Shown piece after piece: positions 23,047 to 33,788 of a DNA stretch of 64,000 nucleotides (the stretch's first letter is position 1; each line of letters begins with the position of its first letter). Both the position numbers and the translations under genes were made by a program. The notes under the pieces are model-generated. The model had not been told where the DNA came from. It worked only from the letters and a program-made list of their open reading frames with translations, and did not search any database. The stretch comes from Bromus sterilis (lineage: Eukaryota; Streptophyta; Magnoliopsida; Poales; Poaceae): the NCBI GenBank assembly GCA_950022295.1, contig OX465598.1, forward strand, positions 4,464,001 through 4,528,000, in the 5' to 3' direction.

Positions 23047-24118
23047 ATGGGGAAGTACACGGAGCGTGTGCACCTGCTAGTGCCACTCTCACTACTTCTC
23101 ATGTGCTTTGTTGCTCATACGCAATGTAAGTAGCATGAAGTATGACGTATATTCAAATCTGTGCCCAGGCTTGTAGAAAAATTTCCAATTTTAGTTAGGT
23201 GAATGATGCTTAGGGTTAGATGTTCGTGTAAAATTTGAGCTGTTTTGAACATCTAGGAAACTCACGGCAAAAAAGATAAATTCAATCTGGAATAGTATAT
23301 AAAAAGTGGCGATTAAAACTGTAAATTTTTCTTTTTTATCGCGAGCTATTCAGATGTCCGAATTTCTTTAAAATTTGCACAAACATCTCAGACCTAAGCA
23401 TCTTCCACCACAAAATATTTTTGGAATTGTTTGATTTTTTATTTTTTGTCTCCCCGGTTGCAGATGCACCAAGGCACCGAATCGACGCTCTATTTTTTCG
23501 TTTATTATTCATGCATGTGTGTCAAAATATATCAATGATATTAACTAAAAGGTCATTTGTTCATCTGTTGTTTGACATATACAATTGTTTGTTGCTTGAT
23601 AACTTAAAAAATTCTATAATAGTTCTATGAGATGTTTGGCGGTGATTGACGAGTTATAAATTGTAACTCCAGCTTTGATTTATTCTGGTCGCTAGATCGG
23701 AAAAATCGTGTAAAGATTATTATTTTGTAAAAAGGATAAATTAGTAATTTGAGTTTTCCCATCGTTATTTGCAATTTCCAGTACTTTCAGTCTTGTAACT
23801 CATCGTAAATTTTATTTTCCCACTATCAGATGGGGTGGATTGATGGCTCCTAAAATCGCCAATCACCGTAAAACTTGTATAATTCTATATATAGTTGCAT
23901 CCATAATAAATATATGTTGCACTAATTTATTTATTTCTCTAGGTTGGTCTATCGAAGACATGGGTAATAGGAAGATCAATTTTCCGTATGGACTGTGTGG
24001 ACCGCCAAAACAAATTGGAAAATGCACGGAATTTTGTTGGTGTTGTTTCGTGGGTGGCAGTTCCTCCTCAACCATTTGCTATCAAACGCCCGAAGCTTGT
24101 GCTAAAAATTGTCACTAG
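23047..24118 (+). CDS. Small secreted cysteine-rich peptide, MEG/ESF1-like, copy 4
   Basis: Exons 23047-23125 and 23943-24118, 84 residues. The start codon is followed by Gly (MGKYTERV) and the hydrophobic core is one Leu shorter than in the other copies; it still reads as a signal peptide. The mature peptide keeps eight cysteines and is almost identical to copy 2. The 817-bp intron contains the same MITE-like insert (about 23144-23502) as copy 2. An upstream in-frame ATG at 23840 is intronic and should not be used as the start. Confidence 0.7.
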
Positions 24119-24184
24119 ACGTAGGCGGCAGCACCGGCCTCCTCCCCCTTCCATCAAACTGAAACATGTGTTCGCTAAAAATAA

Positions 24185-24440
24185 GAACATTACTGAATAT
24201 GTTGCTATTTATTATTGTTTTTTTCGTGTAACATGTTGAGAAAAAGAACATTACCGAATATCTTGCTATTTATTATTATTTTGAGATACATGTTGAGGCT
24301 GAGATTAATCAAAACAAGAAGGATCTGTACTTTTCATGTAACATGTTGAGGAAAAGAACATTACCGAATATCTTGCTATTTATTATTGTTTTGAGATACA
24401 TGTTGAGATGGACTGAGATTAATCCAAAGGTTTCAAGATG
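24185..24440 (+). repeat. 110-bp tandem repeat after peptide gene 4
   Basis: Units start at 24185 (shortened to 61 bp by a deletion), 24246 and 24356. Same unit as 11801-12095. Confidence 0.75.
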
Positions 24441-24559
24441 TGGGTGGTGTGTTATAACATGATAAATACATAGAAAGCATGCACATAAAGTATGACAGAT
24501 GTACATGAACAAAAAAGAAACAAATTTCACTTATATTCTGATCCAACATGCCATTTCTC

Positions 24560-25470
24560 AGCATGTCTGCAGTCTAGTGTGGAACGCAAGTAAAGGCATG
24601 ATATGTCAGCCAGATAAGATCAGAAGCAACCAATTGACGCTAACAGTTTTTGGAATTAGTGGCAAACGTGTAGAGAGAGCTTGCTGGATTAGAAGGGCAC
24701 TGTGTCATCTTTGACAGAACTGGTATTGTCTGCATACGGACAAATTAGGGCCTAACCTCTCGATGGAACGTGGTTGTCAAACCTGACCACCTCAGCTACA
24801 ATAAGTTGCTGTTTAAAGAAAACTGCAATTCTGAACATGGCGTTTCCCTCTATCTGAGCCGCCAGATTGTAGAAAAAAAAGCAAGAGTCACATGTGTAGT
24901 GCGAGTATGAGTGAAGCAATTGCATGCAGTTGGGAGACCATATCACAGGACCGTGAGCTAAAATTGCATGCCAGTTGGGAGCACCAGAAGGCTAAAATTA
25001 TCACAGCTGGTTGGAGACCGTGAGCTCTTGAAGCTAGCTTTATCCGGAGACTTTTATTTGAGTGATTTTTAGTTTTAGAACAGTTTTGATCCTAGAGGAT
25101 CCTAAACTTGTAAGTGCAAGTTTATATATCTAGTAGTTTTACTATATCTGCAACTATGTCTGATGATTTAGTTCTTGCTCTCGGGCGAGACTAATCTTAT
25201 CGTCAGTACTGCCCAGCAGATTAGCTGACCTGACCAGCCGTGGAAGCAGAGGAGTGTCCTTGCTGAAGAGTGCGGCATCCGGCGCCGCTGGTGGCCACAT
25301 GCTGCAGATCGACGATGCATCTTGCAGAAAAATGGACACAAGCAAAGTTATGGTCAGCTCGTTCAGTTTGATCGATCAGTAGCGACACGGCAATAGTACC
25401 CTTGGGACCAAGATTCATGTACTGTAGTAGTAAATTTTTACTGACATCCAACTGTGAAAACCGAACAAGG
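24560..25470 (+). repeat. Segmental duplication unit E, without peptide gene
   Basis: Diverged copy of the part of units A and C upstream of the gene. Matches include AATTAGTGGCAAACGTGTAG, TTTGACAG(A/G)AC, GACAAATTA(G/A)(G/A)GCCTAAC and the CAGCAGATTA...CTGACCAGCCGTG block near 25210. No promoter block or peptide exons follow it, so this unit lost them or never had them. Confidence 0.6.
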
Positions 25471-27240
25471 TGCCAAATTCTCAAAGGACAAAGCGTGAGC
25501 CTTCAGCCTTGCAGTACTGTCTCATGCATGATTACGTGCCGACCAAAACGACCCACATGAGCATCACTCACTCGCTGTTGTAGGGACGACCCAGTGTCTT
25601 GGACATCATCGGTACTTGGTTGAATTCAACAAGGTTGTTGCCATCCCTGATCCCTCATTATTAGTATATGGTATCCATCGAGTCCCTTGCCACAGAACTG
25701 ATGCAACAAGATAAAAAGTGCTCGAATCTCAAAAGCAGGTCAAGCTAAGGCAAGGCATGCTGCTCTCCACGGTCCCTTCTTTTAAAGCTTTGCAGGCCCC
25801 ACTCAAACCTTTTCAAATCCTTCTGAATTCTCAAGAAGATTCTCCAGAATCTTGGAACTCATGGCAAAAGCGCCCCAGCCAAACTCTGTGTCCCCTGGAT
25901 ATTTTTTTCATTGGGTCAGCCCCTGCCAACACATATAATTTCCGATAATTGCTCTTGGAGCCCGAGCACATCTGCTCACTCGACGACATTTGTGGTGATT
26001 TACACAAACAATGAAATACGACTAAAACATACTTACGATATGACAAAAAACATAGATAGATGGTATCGGATCTTCACCACTTCCGCATCGTGCCCCTTTC
26101 GTTCGGGTCTCCGGAGCAGAGGTAGTACTCCTCAATATAGGCGTCGTGGTTGAAGGGGAATAATAATCGATGTTGGTGCTACCCTAGGGCGAGAATGAGG
26201 ACGGGAATCTATCCAAACGTCGGGCGGCACGGGGCTGCTCCTTGGCAACGCAGACCACTTTTGCATCGTTGGGAGCCTTCTTCCTAGAAAGCCGCTTGGA
26301 ATCCTCGATGCGGAGCTACAATGCCTTGACATTTTTGCGGTGACGAGCGTTTTTCTTCATCGAGATCAAGGAGCGGTGGATGACATCACATATGGGGTCA
26401 TCTTCCAAGTTGGAGGGAAGGGCAAACATCGGCGTGGATCTGCACGACCCACGACCAAACACACTTGATCCGGCCCGTGCCACCCTCTACCTCGCACGGC
26501 AAGCTATCTGTGCCACTGCTCGTCCCACCACCTCATCATGGAAGGTGTGGAACATGACAGACAGGTGATATTGAAGCATGAAGCTTGAGCTGCCCCGTCG
26601 GGCCACTTGAGAGGGTGGTGAGCTTGAGCTTCTCTCATATCCATCTACTACCATCGAAGATTGATGCGTAGGGCGAGTTCGTCATTGTCCAGATGGAGCT
26701 TGGATCCTCTATTGCAAGCGCATCCCAGTCAATGGGAACATGCTCTCTTTTGGATCTACTGGCGGAGCCGATCATGGTTGCACGCGGAGGTGAATGGATG
26801 AGGAGCAGAGCGGTTGATAGTAAGGCTAGGGTTTGATTCACGTGGAAATATATGTGTTTATGTAGGGTCGGGTTGAGGCAAAATGGGTCGGTTTAATGTG
26901 ACAAATGCATTTGATGTGTGTCGATCGCCTCATATCCACCCCACATATAGGTAGGATTTGAGGGATGCCCAATAGCCTGGGTATTTGTGCTAGTTTCAGG
27001 GTGCGGTTTCTTGGTCTGGACAACGTTTGGTTGTCCGTTGAACAAATGAGAGGAGAGTACATGGTTTGAATGCAAATGCTCTAAATGTGCTTCTTCCAAA
27101 ATAATTAAAAAAAAATATTTTTTTAAATCCAATTAAACCTAAGTTGGTTCCTAGAAAATTCACACAAAAATGAAAAACAAAACAAAGCGAAGGCAGAAAA
27201 GTGAAAGGCGAAAACTGAAAAGCGGCGAGCGCAGAAAATC
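25471..27240. other. Intergenic DNA with gene-like remnant
   Basis: 25471-26060 shows nothing I can name. 26070-26850 has coding-like, GC-balanced sequence on the minus strand broken by many stops, ending with a GATTCACG...ATATATGTGTTTATG stretch. It resembles degenerate transposon- or retrogene-type sequence common in grass intergenic DNA. No function is assigned. Confidence 0.3.
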
Positions 27241-27246
27241 CTTTCC

Positions 27247-27253
27247 ATATAAA
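27247..27253 (+). promoter_or_regulatory. TATA box of kinase gene
   Basis: ATATAAA, followed by a CT-rich leader (27255-27340) typical of plant 5' untranslated regions, about 250 bp before the first ATG at 27500. Confidence 0.5.
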
Positions 27254-27499
27254 CCGCTCTCCAGTCTCCACCGCTCAACCGCCGCCCTCTTCTTCCTCCC
27301 CAAGCACGCTCCCCCTCTTCCCCCCCTCCACCCAACCTACAGTGCACGTCCACTTCCGGTTTCATCTCCCCCGAATCACTCCAGTAGCCGTAGCCGCAGT
27401 CGATTTCTAGGTTTCTTTTCAGTACTTTTTGCATCAAGCAAACCCAATTCGTCGACATCACTTAGGATTTAGAGAGCAGGGGAAAAGCGGAAAAAGCAG

Positions 27500-30488
27500 A
27501 TGGAGAAGGCGACAGGTGAGAGCCCCCGTCTCTTCTCTGGATTCAAGATTCGCCGCTGATGCAGGTTCTTTACCCTTTTGTGGTACCTTTATGCCGTCTG
27601 TGTGAGTTATTCTGGCTGGATTGGTTGAACGGTTCTTGCTCTTTGTGGCCGGATTCTTGATTTTGTTCGTGATCCAGGCCGGGCCGTTGCTTGCCCATTT
27701 ACCCGTGAGAGATTGGTTGAGTGATTCTTGCGCTTTCCCAGCGATTTGCTGCTTGCATCTGCGCCTAATGTGCTGAAATTTTGTGCGTTCCCCTGCAGCC
27801 TGCACCAAGCTCCCAGTTTTAACAGTTGGGTGTAAATGTCACAATAGGGATCTTGTCTCTGGTTGTTTTCTGTTGAGCTTTGCCCAAGAAACATGAGATT
27901 GTTATCGATTACTGAGAGTAGAAGCTCCCAAATTAGATGCTTTTTGGTGATTCTGTAGTCTGTGCTCTGTACCTGTTGTTGAGGAAACAATGGTGAAATT
28001 TCTGACTGCAGGAATGGCAGGCTCCCAGCCGTCCGACGCCGAATCGTTCGAGTACATGCTGCTGGAGAAGGACCTGGATCACTACCGGACGGTCTTCTCC
28101 GGGCCGAGCCAGATAAGCCCGTGGATCGACCCGGAGGTGCTGAATCTGAAGCACCGGATAGGGAGAGGCCCCTTCGGGGACGTCTGGATAGCGACGCACC
28201 ACCAGATGACAGAGGACTACGACCGGTACCACGAGGTCGCCGTGAAGATGCTGCACCCGGTCAGGGACGACCAGCTGCAGGTGTTCTCGGCCAGGTTCGA
28301 CGAGGTCTTCGGCAAATGCCAGGGCCTGGGCAATGTCTGCTTCCTACACGGCATCTCGACGCAGAATGGGAGGGTATGTTCTTCTTATGGCAGAGCCCTG
28401 CTGTTGGGTCGCTTGTGATCTGTAAAAGATGACATCATAGCTCAATTGCATTTCATGGATTTTCAGCTTTGTATAGCGATGAAGTTTTATGAGGGATCCA
28501 TCGGGGACAAGATGGCTCGGCTTAAAGGTGGAAGGCTCCCTTTGTCAGATGTTTTAAGGTATAGTGGAAGTTTCCACAGATTATATACATATTTGATGTT
28601 CTGAATACTGAATGTAACAATCTACCACAGAGCTGAATATACTGATTTTTACATGAAGAGGCACATTATCTTGTTGACTTCTGAGAATGCTTATGATGCC
28701 CTGTTTAGAGGATGTTTTATTGAGTGGTATCTATTTTTATGCATTCTTGTAAATTGCAGATATGGCGCTGATTTGGCGCGTGGTGTGCTAGACCTGCACT
28801 CCAGGGGAATATTTGTTCTTAATCTCAAGCCTTGTAATTTTCTCCTTGATGACCATGACCATGCTGTGCTGGGGGATTTTGGGATTCCATCCTTGCTGTT
28901 TGGACTTTCGCTGCCAAATCCAGAGCTTATCCAAAGACTTGGGACTCCAAACTATATGGCCCCAGAACAATGGCAACCAAACACCAGAGGTCCAATTAGT
29001 TACGAGACTGACTCATGGGGTTTTGCCTGCAGCATTCTTGAGATGTTCAGTGGCGTCCAGCCTTGGCGTGGCAAATCACCAGACGAGATTTATCAGTTGG
29101 TTGTCATGAAGAAAGAGAAACCGATATTCCCGTACAATTTACCTTCGGAGATTGAGAATGTCCTTTCTGGCTGCTTTGAGTATGATTTTCGGGATCGCCC
29201 CTTGATGTCAGATATCTTACAAGCATTTGAAAGGTAACATGCTAAACTCCCTTTCTGTTTCTTCACTGTCAACTTACAGGATATGGTTAAATTAACATTG
29301 GATGGATGATTTTACCATGTTTCATTTCAGTATTTGCTTCTATTGCAATGTACAACTGCTAAGCATTGTTGAAGTTTGTCACATGAAAGCATGGAACTGC
29401 TTTCTGAGTTGTGTTGTTTATAGTCATATCTTGCCAATACCCGTTTATTTTCTTGCAGAGTTTATTCTTACCATACCCTGGTAGTAGTTTTTTCTGCATG
29501 TTTCCCTAAATTTGTTTTCTTAACTTTCTTCAGTGCTAAAGATGTGGATTATGAGAACACTGGCTGGGACAGTGCTGAAAATCCAAGGGCAGTAGTGTCA
29601 AGTCGCACTAATTGGTCACACTTTAAGGATAAGCTGCAAATCGGTGATAAGGTCCGCTCGAGAAAGCTAAAACACTCTTGTACACCTGAAACAATGGAAA
29701 TTCCTGATGGAACCATAGTTGGCTTGGAGGAGGATGGAGAACGTGATAGCTACATCCTTGTACGAGTCCATGGACTGCATGACCCTCTGAAGGTCCGCTC
29801 CTCGACAGTGGAGAGGGTGACCTATGGTTTCGCTGCTGGAGACTGGGTAAGGCTTAGGGAGGAAGACAAGAAGCGGTCTCAGGTCGGAATTCTTCATAGC
29901 ATTGACCGGAATGGCACCGTGTATGTTGGTTTGATAGGAATGGACACCCTTTGGAAGGGGGAATATTCAGATCTCCAAATGGCTGAAGCTTACTGTGTTG
30001 GACAATTTGTGAGGCTGAGAACTAACACTTCAAGCCCCCGGTTCGAATGGCAGCGAAAGAGAGGCGGAGGGTTCGCCACTGGTCGTATTTCGCAGATACT
30101 CTCAAATGGATGTCTTGTTGTGAACTTCCCTGGCAAATTCAGCCTTGGCGAAGTGTGCACCTGCTTGGCAGATCCTTCTGAGGTGGAGGCCGTGAGCTTC
30201 GACAAATGCGAGGGGGTTGTGAAGAAGTATGAGCACCTTGAGGATTTCCATTGGGCGGTGAGGCCCCTGTTCATTGCCATAGGCTTCTTTACTGCTATGA
30301 AGCTAGGCATCTTTGTTGGGAAGAGCATTGCAAGGCCAAGGAGTCGAAAGGTCGCCAGCGTCTCTGATCAGCGTGCCGATCCTCAGAAACTTCAGCAGCC
30401 AGAAGTGAATAATAGTACCAGCGCAACATGGCTCCCTCCACCGGTCGCAAACATGATTTTCGGAGAGGGTCCTGCGCCTTCTGCATAA
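27500..30488 (+). CDS. KEG-like protein kinase-domain protein with C-terminal membrane segment
   Basis: Five exons with consistent phases: 27500-27515, 28012-28373, 28467-28558, 28760-29233, 29534-30488, giving 632 residues. A kinase domain occupies residues about 45-310: glycine loop IGRGPFGDVW, Lys in EVAVKML, DFG in LGDFGIP, and APE in NYMAPEQW. The catalytic-loop HRD is replaced by VLN (IFVLNLKPCN), so the catalytic Asp is Asn. The C-terminal half carries repeats of the type GDWVRLREEDKK and GQFVRLRTN, like the HERC2/MIB-like repeats of the KEG ubiquitin ligase, but there is no RING or ankyrin part. A hydrophobic stretch (PLFIAIGFFTAMKLGIF) suggests a membrane anchor near the C-terminus. 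It is probably a signalling pseudokinase or weak kinase; the substrate is unknown. The 16-nt first coding exon is inferred from the ACAG/GTGAG donor and TGCAG acceptor. Translation could instead start at the exon 2 ATG at 28014. Confidence 0.8.
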
Positions 30489-31089
30489 AACCACAAAAGC
30501 AATGTTGGATGGAGATCTCCTGAAGTATCTCGATTATGCCACTCTCCGAAGAAGTCGTATTGTGTATATTTAGGCCAAAATCTTTCTACCTTGCCAAAGT
30601 CTTGTAAATATGTATCTGCCTCTGCAACTCAGCTTTAAAGCATGCAACTATATGAGCTTTCTCTCTTCATGTCTGTTTGTTTATGTCACTCCATGCATGT
30701 CTAGTGATTAGTTTACAGCTATCTCATGTTTTTGGAAACTTAATCAATTTGCTCAAGAACACCCATTTTCAGAAGTTAACTATGTCATTAGCAACATGTA
30801 GCCCTGCTTAATCTGTTGTCACCAGCATATCATGTAGGAGTACAATATAAACCTTCCAGAATACAGATAATATATGCTGAAAGCGGTATACACCAAAAAC
30901 TGAATGACACAATGGATAGGCTAAAGCTGCCTCCATTGCAAAACCAAAACAAAACCTCTAAAAGTTGCATCTTCAGTAACAAATTACACAACAACCAGGA
31001 GCCTTTTCGGCTATTTCCGGTTTCCAATGTCCTCTGAAGAGTACTGGACACTTCCCCCTATAGTCAAAGAGCAGCTCCAGGAGTCCCAA
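30489..31089. other. Convergent 3' intergenic region
   Basis: 600 bp between the stop codons of the kinase gene (+) and ELP4 (-). It must hold both 3' untranslated regions. It is AT-rich, without repeats or frames of note. Confidence 0.6.
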
Positions 31090-33410
31090 CTAGAAATCGA
31101 GCTGTGAGCCTTGCGTCGACGAGGAGCAGCTGCCTGATGCACCAGATGAAGGCCCACTCGACCCATCCACGGGGGCCTGATTCAGTCGTTCCAGCACCAG
31201 CGACCTCCTCTTTCGCAGCTTCAGAGAAAATGTGGACGCCTCTAATATCACAGGGACCTGCATGTCGAAGCAAAAGACATCAAATCAACAGAGTGCAAAG
31301 TTTGTTTGTAGCAGCTATGAGCCTATTTCAGACTCGGGTACCTGGCTGTTGGTCTGTGCCACCTTATGAACATGCAGAAAACCAACCATATCCTGATACC
31401 CTGTGAGGAGTTTCGCCAAGTCCTTGTCCTCATCTATGATCAAGGAGATGAACAATCAGGCTACGTATGATAGACAGTTGAATTCGCAGTCAAGAAACTG
31501 ATTTCGAAGCGTTAGGCTTGCCTGCAATTGCTTTTATCGACAACAGCGTGTCTGCCAGATGCTGCCATCTCTTGCAGAAGGAATCCGATAGGACCGTGTT
31601 TGGAAATGTTATAACGGCAACGGCGTTAGATGAGCGCACCATGGCCTTCAACGATCTGAGAAACGAGACCATGTCCCAGTCCTGTAATGCATAAATAATC
31701 CAATATCTCAAAATTGATTTGGAGGGGAGGAAGCATATAACTTGACTTCAAATTTCGTATGTGCTGCATCAAGCCATCAACCAGTCAGCATATATCATTT
31801 CAAGTAAAAACTTGCCTTCCCAAAATATGCACACTGTGGTGCACAGAGTGACTGTATAGCAATACGTCCTGCATTCAGATTCCCACCATCTTTTCTGAAT
31901 GCAGAAAACACGAGATATGTCACAGGCAATACGGAAAAAATGCATCAGATCTTATACAACTCAAGTTTTGTGGTAGTTAAACAATCAATGTCATCTTGAG
32001 GTAGATCAATCTGTGATAACAATTTCTATATCTAGGAATCAACCTCACCTTTGATGTTTGGATAAGAATGCAGAACAACGATCCTGGATATCACGGAGAG
32101 TATCTACATCTTGAGTGCTCAAACAATCAATATGCTGCGCATTAAGTAAATGCCGTTCCAGGGGCTTCCGTAAATCAAAATCATGGCTAAATTCCTGCTT
32201 GCTGTCTGCAACATTGACAAATGAGTCAGCTTTAAAAAAAACATCTCCAAAAGACAGTAATGTTAGCTTAAATTTAATAACAGCCCTATAAATGATGCTT
32301 ATACAAGTAAACTATAACAGTTGGCATGAATATAGCTGTTGTTCTGTTAGCATCAGGCAGCAATTACACTGACAATGTGATACTTCTTTCATCTTAAATT
32401 TTATAGAACATCATCCAATTTTCCCTTTGGACAAAAGAGACAATGACTTTTTTTTTAGACCAGCTCTTTATAACAACTAACCATCAAGTAAACAAAGTGA
32501 AGGAAACTATCAAAAAGTACATCACCTCTGTGTTCAGCACTGGAATTCCTCTCGTCCCCGAAATACTTCCTGTACTGCCAAGCAATCCTCAAACCCTCAT
32601 CCTGCACAGTTACATTGCATAGCCAGATCAATAAGGAAAAATGTCCAGAACACAAAATCACTGCAGAAACACATCCTTCCAGAGGACATACGCTTGCTCG
32701 TCCATCACTAGCTGCTCCGGCCCCCATCACCTTCTTCCGTGCATCCTCCTTTGACGACGACACCGGGGCAGGCAGAGCACCGAGGAACGAGCGAGGCTCC
32801 TTCATTGGCGCCGCAAAGAGCAAGGGCTGCTTGTGCACGACGCCCTGCGCCATGAAGGCCCGGAGAAGGAGGAGGTGGTGCGGCGCGTCAGAGTCCTCCA
32901 TGACCATCACAACCGAACCGAGGAGGAAGCCACCACCCAGGATCTCTGCAACAGAAACGGTGGTAAATACCTGATGAGCACCAACAAGCCATAATAGGTC
33001 AATGCACATAACTATCTTCCATAACAGCATATTTTTTCTGTGTCAGTTTCAGTTTAGTCTTCCTTGTACACCTCCTGACCTCAAGAACCAACTTTGCTAG
33101 TACGTACGTTAAGGGCAAACAACATATTGCAGGCAGGCTATCTACTTCACAGCTCAGACCCAAAACACAAGATTTGAACCAAGGATTACTGCCTCGGTCA
33201 AAAACTTTTGCTTGATTTTAAGTGAGCGAGAGCATGCTTACTGTCGAGGTCGGGGATGCCGGAGGAGACGAAGGCGGCGCCGTTGGGGCCGAGCTTGACG
33301 CCGGAGGCGGTAAGGGGGGAGGATGAGGAGGCGGTCTGCGACGAGGCGGCGCGCGAGAAGCTGCTCCGGCCGAGGGTCTGCCCCCCTGTTCCGGCGGCGG
33401 CGGCGGCCAT
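31090..33410 (-). CDS. ELP4: Elongator complex subunit 4 (PAXNEB/RecA-like)
   Basis: Eight exons, all phases consistent: 33242-33410, 32692-32945, 32526-32601, 32049-32205, 31816-31894, 31522-31681, 31342-31433, 31090-31257, giving 384 residues. After a Ser/Ala-rich start the conserved [15 protein letters not shown] and [10 protein letters not shown] appear, as in Elp4. Later conserved parts are [36 protein letters not shown] and [15 protein letters not shown], ending QGSQLDF. Elp4 forms a hexameric ring with Elp5 and Elp6 that helps Elongator modify wobble uridines of tRNA (cytoplasm) and has been linked to transcription (nucleus). Introns 5 and 6 appear to use GC donors (AG/GCAAG). A LINE sits 182 bp upstream. 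The family identification is firm; exon edges are inferred. Confidence 0.92.
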
Positions 33411-33592
33411 GGGCGGCGGCGTTTTTGCTCCCCTCTCTGACGACTCGACCTGGGGAGGTGGCTTGCTGGTCCGAGAGCGAACCTCCTGCTGGTGGGCTGC
33501 TGCGTTTTCATTGTCTTTGTTGGCCGTCGCCGTGAGGCCGGTTGGCCCGTGTGTCTGGGCTTCGTAATTGGGCCAAGGAATGAGGTCCTCCT
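33411..33592 (-). promoter_or_regulatory. Remaining proximal upstream region of ELP4
   Basis: 182 bp between the ELP4 start codon and the LINE target duplication. No TATA box is obvious; it is GC-rich near the start. The original upstream DNA now continues after 39079. Confidence 0.4.
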
Positions 33593-33604
33593 AACTTCTG
33601 AGAG
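33593..33604 (+). repeat. LINE target-site duplication, left
   Basis: AACTTCTGAGAG, repeated perfectly at 39067-39078 after the poly-A tail. Confidence 0.9.
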
Positions 33605-33788
33605 GAGGGTTTTTGTTCCCCTCTAGCTAGGGTTTTTGTTCTCGCCGACTCCGGGCGGCGATTGGATACCTCTCGACGAGACTCTTGGACGATCTCATCC
33701 TCCAGTTTTCTGTCTATCGCGTAAGAATCTTCAGAACCCGAGAGCGATCTCTAGGTTTTCCTACGGGAGGAAGTTGGGGCCTGCAGCC

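Larger units (their letters stand above)
22530..24440 (+). repeat. Segmental duplication unit D (carries peptide gene 4)
   Basis: Colinear with unit B, from the CCGGTCTACCAACTC leader through the promoter, gene and 110-bp repeats. A related GAGTGGGAAGTGGTGG segment also occurs at 16650 and 22420. Confidence 0.7.

Noticed and set aside
4237..24118. Calling the cysteine-rich peptides defensins, thionins or toxins
   Set aside because: Cysteine spacing with CWCC and the MEG-like signal peptide fits MEG/ESF1 better, and the defensin GxC...CxC pattern is absent.
25718..25948. 76-codon frame as a small gene
   Set aside because: No signal peptide or domain, unclear start context, and no copy in the other duplicated units.
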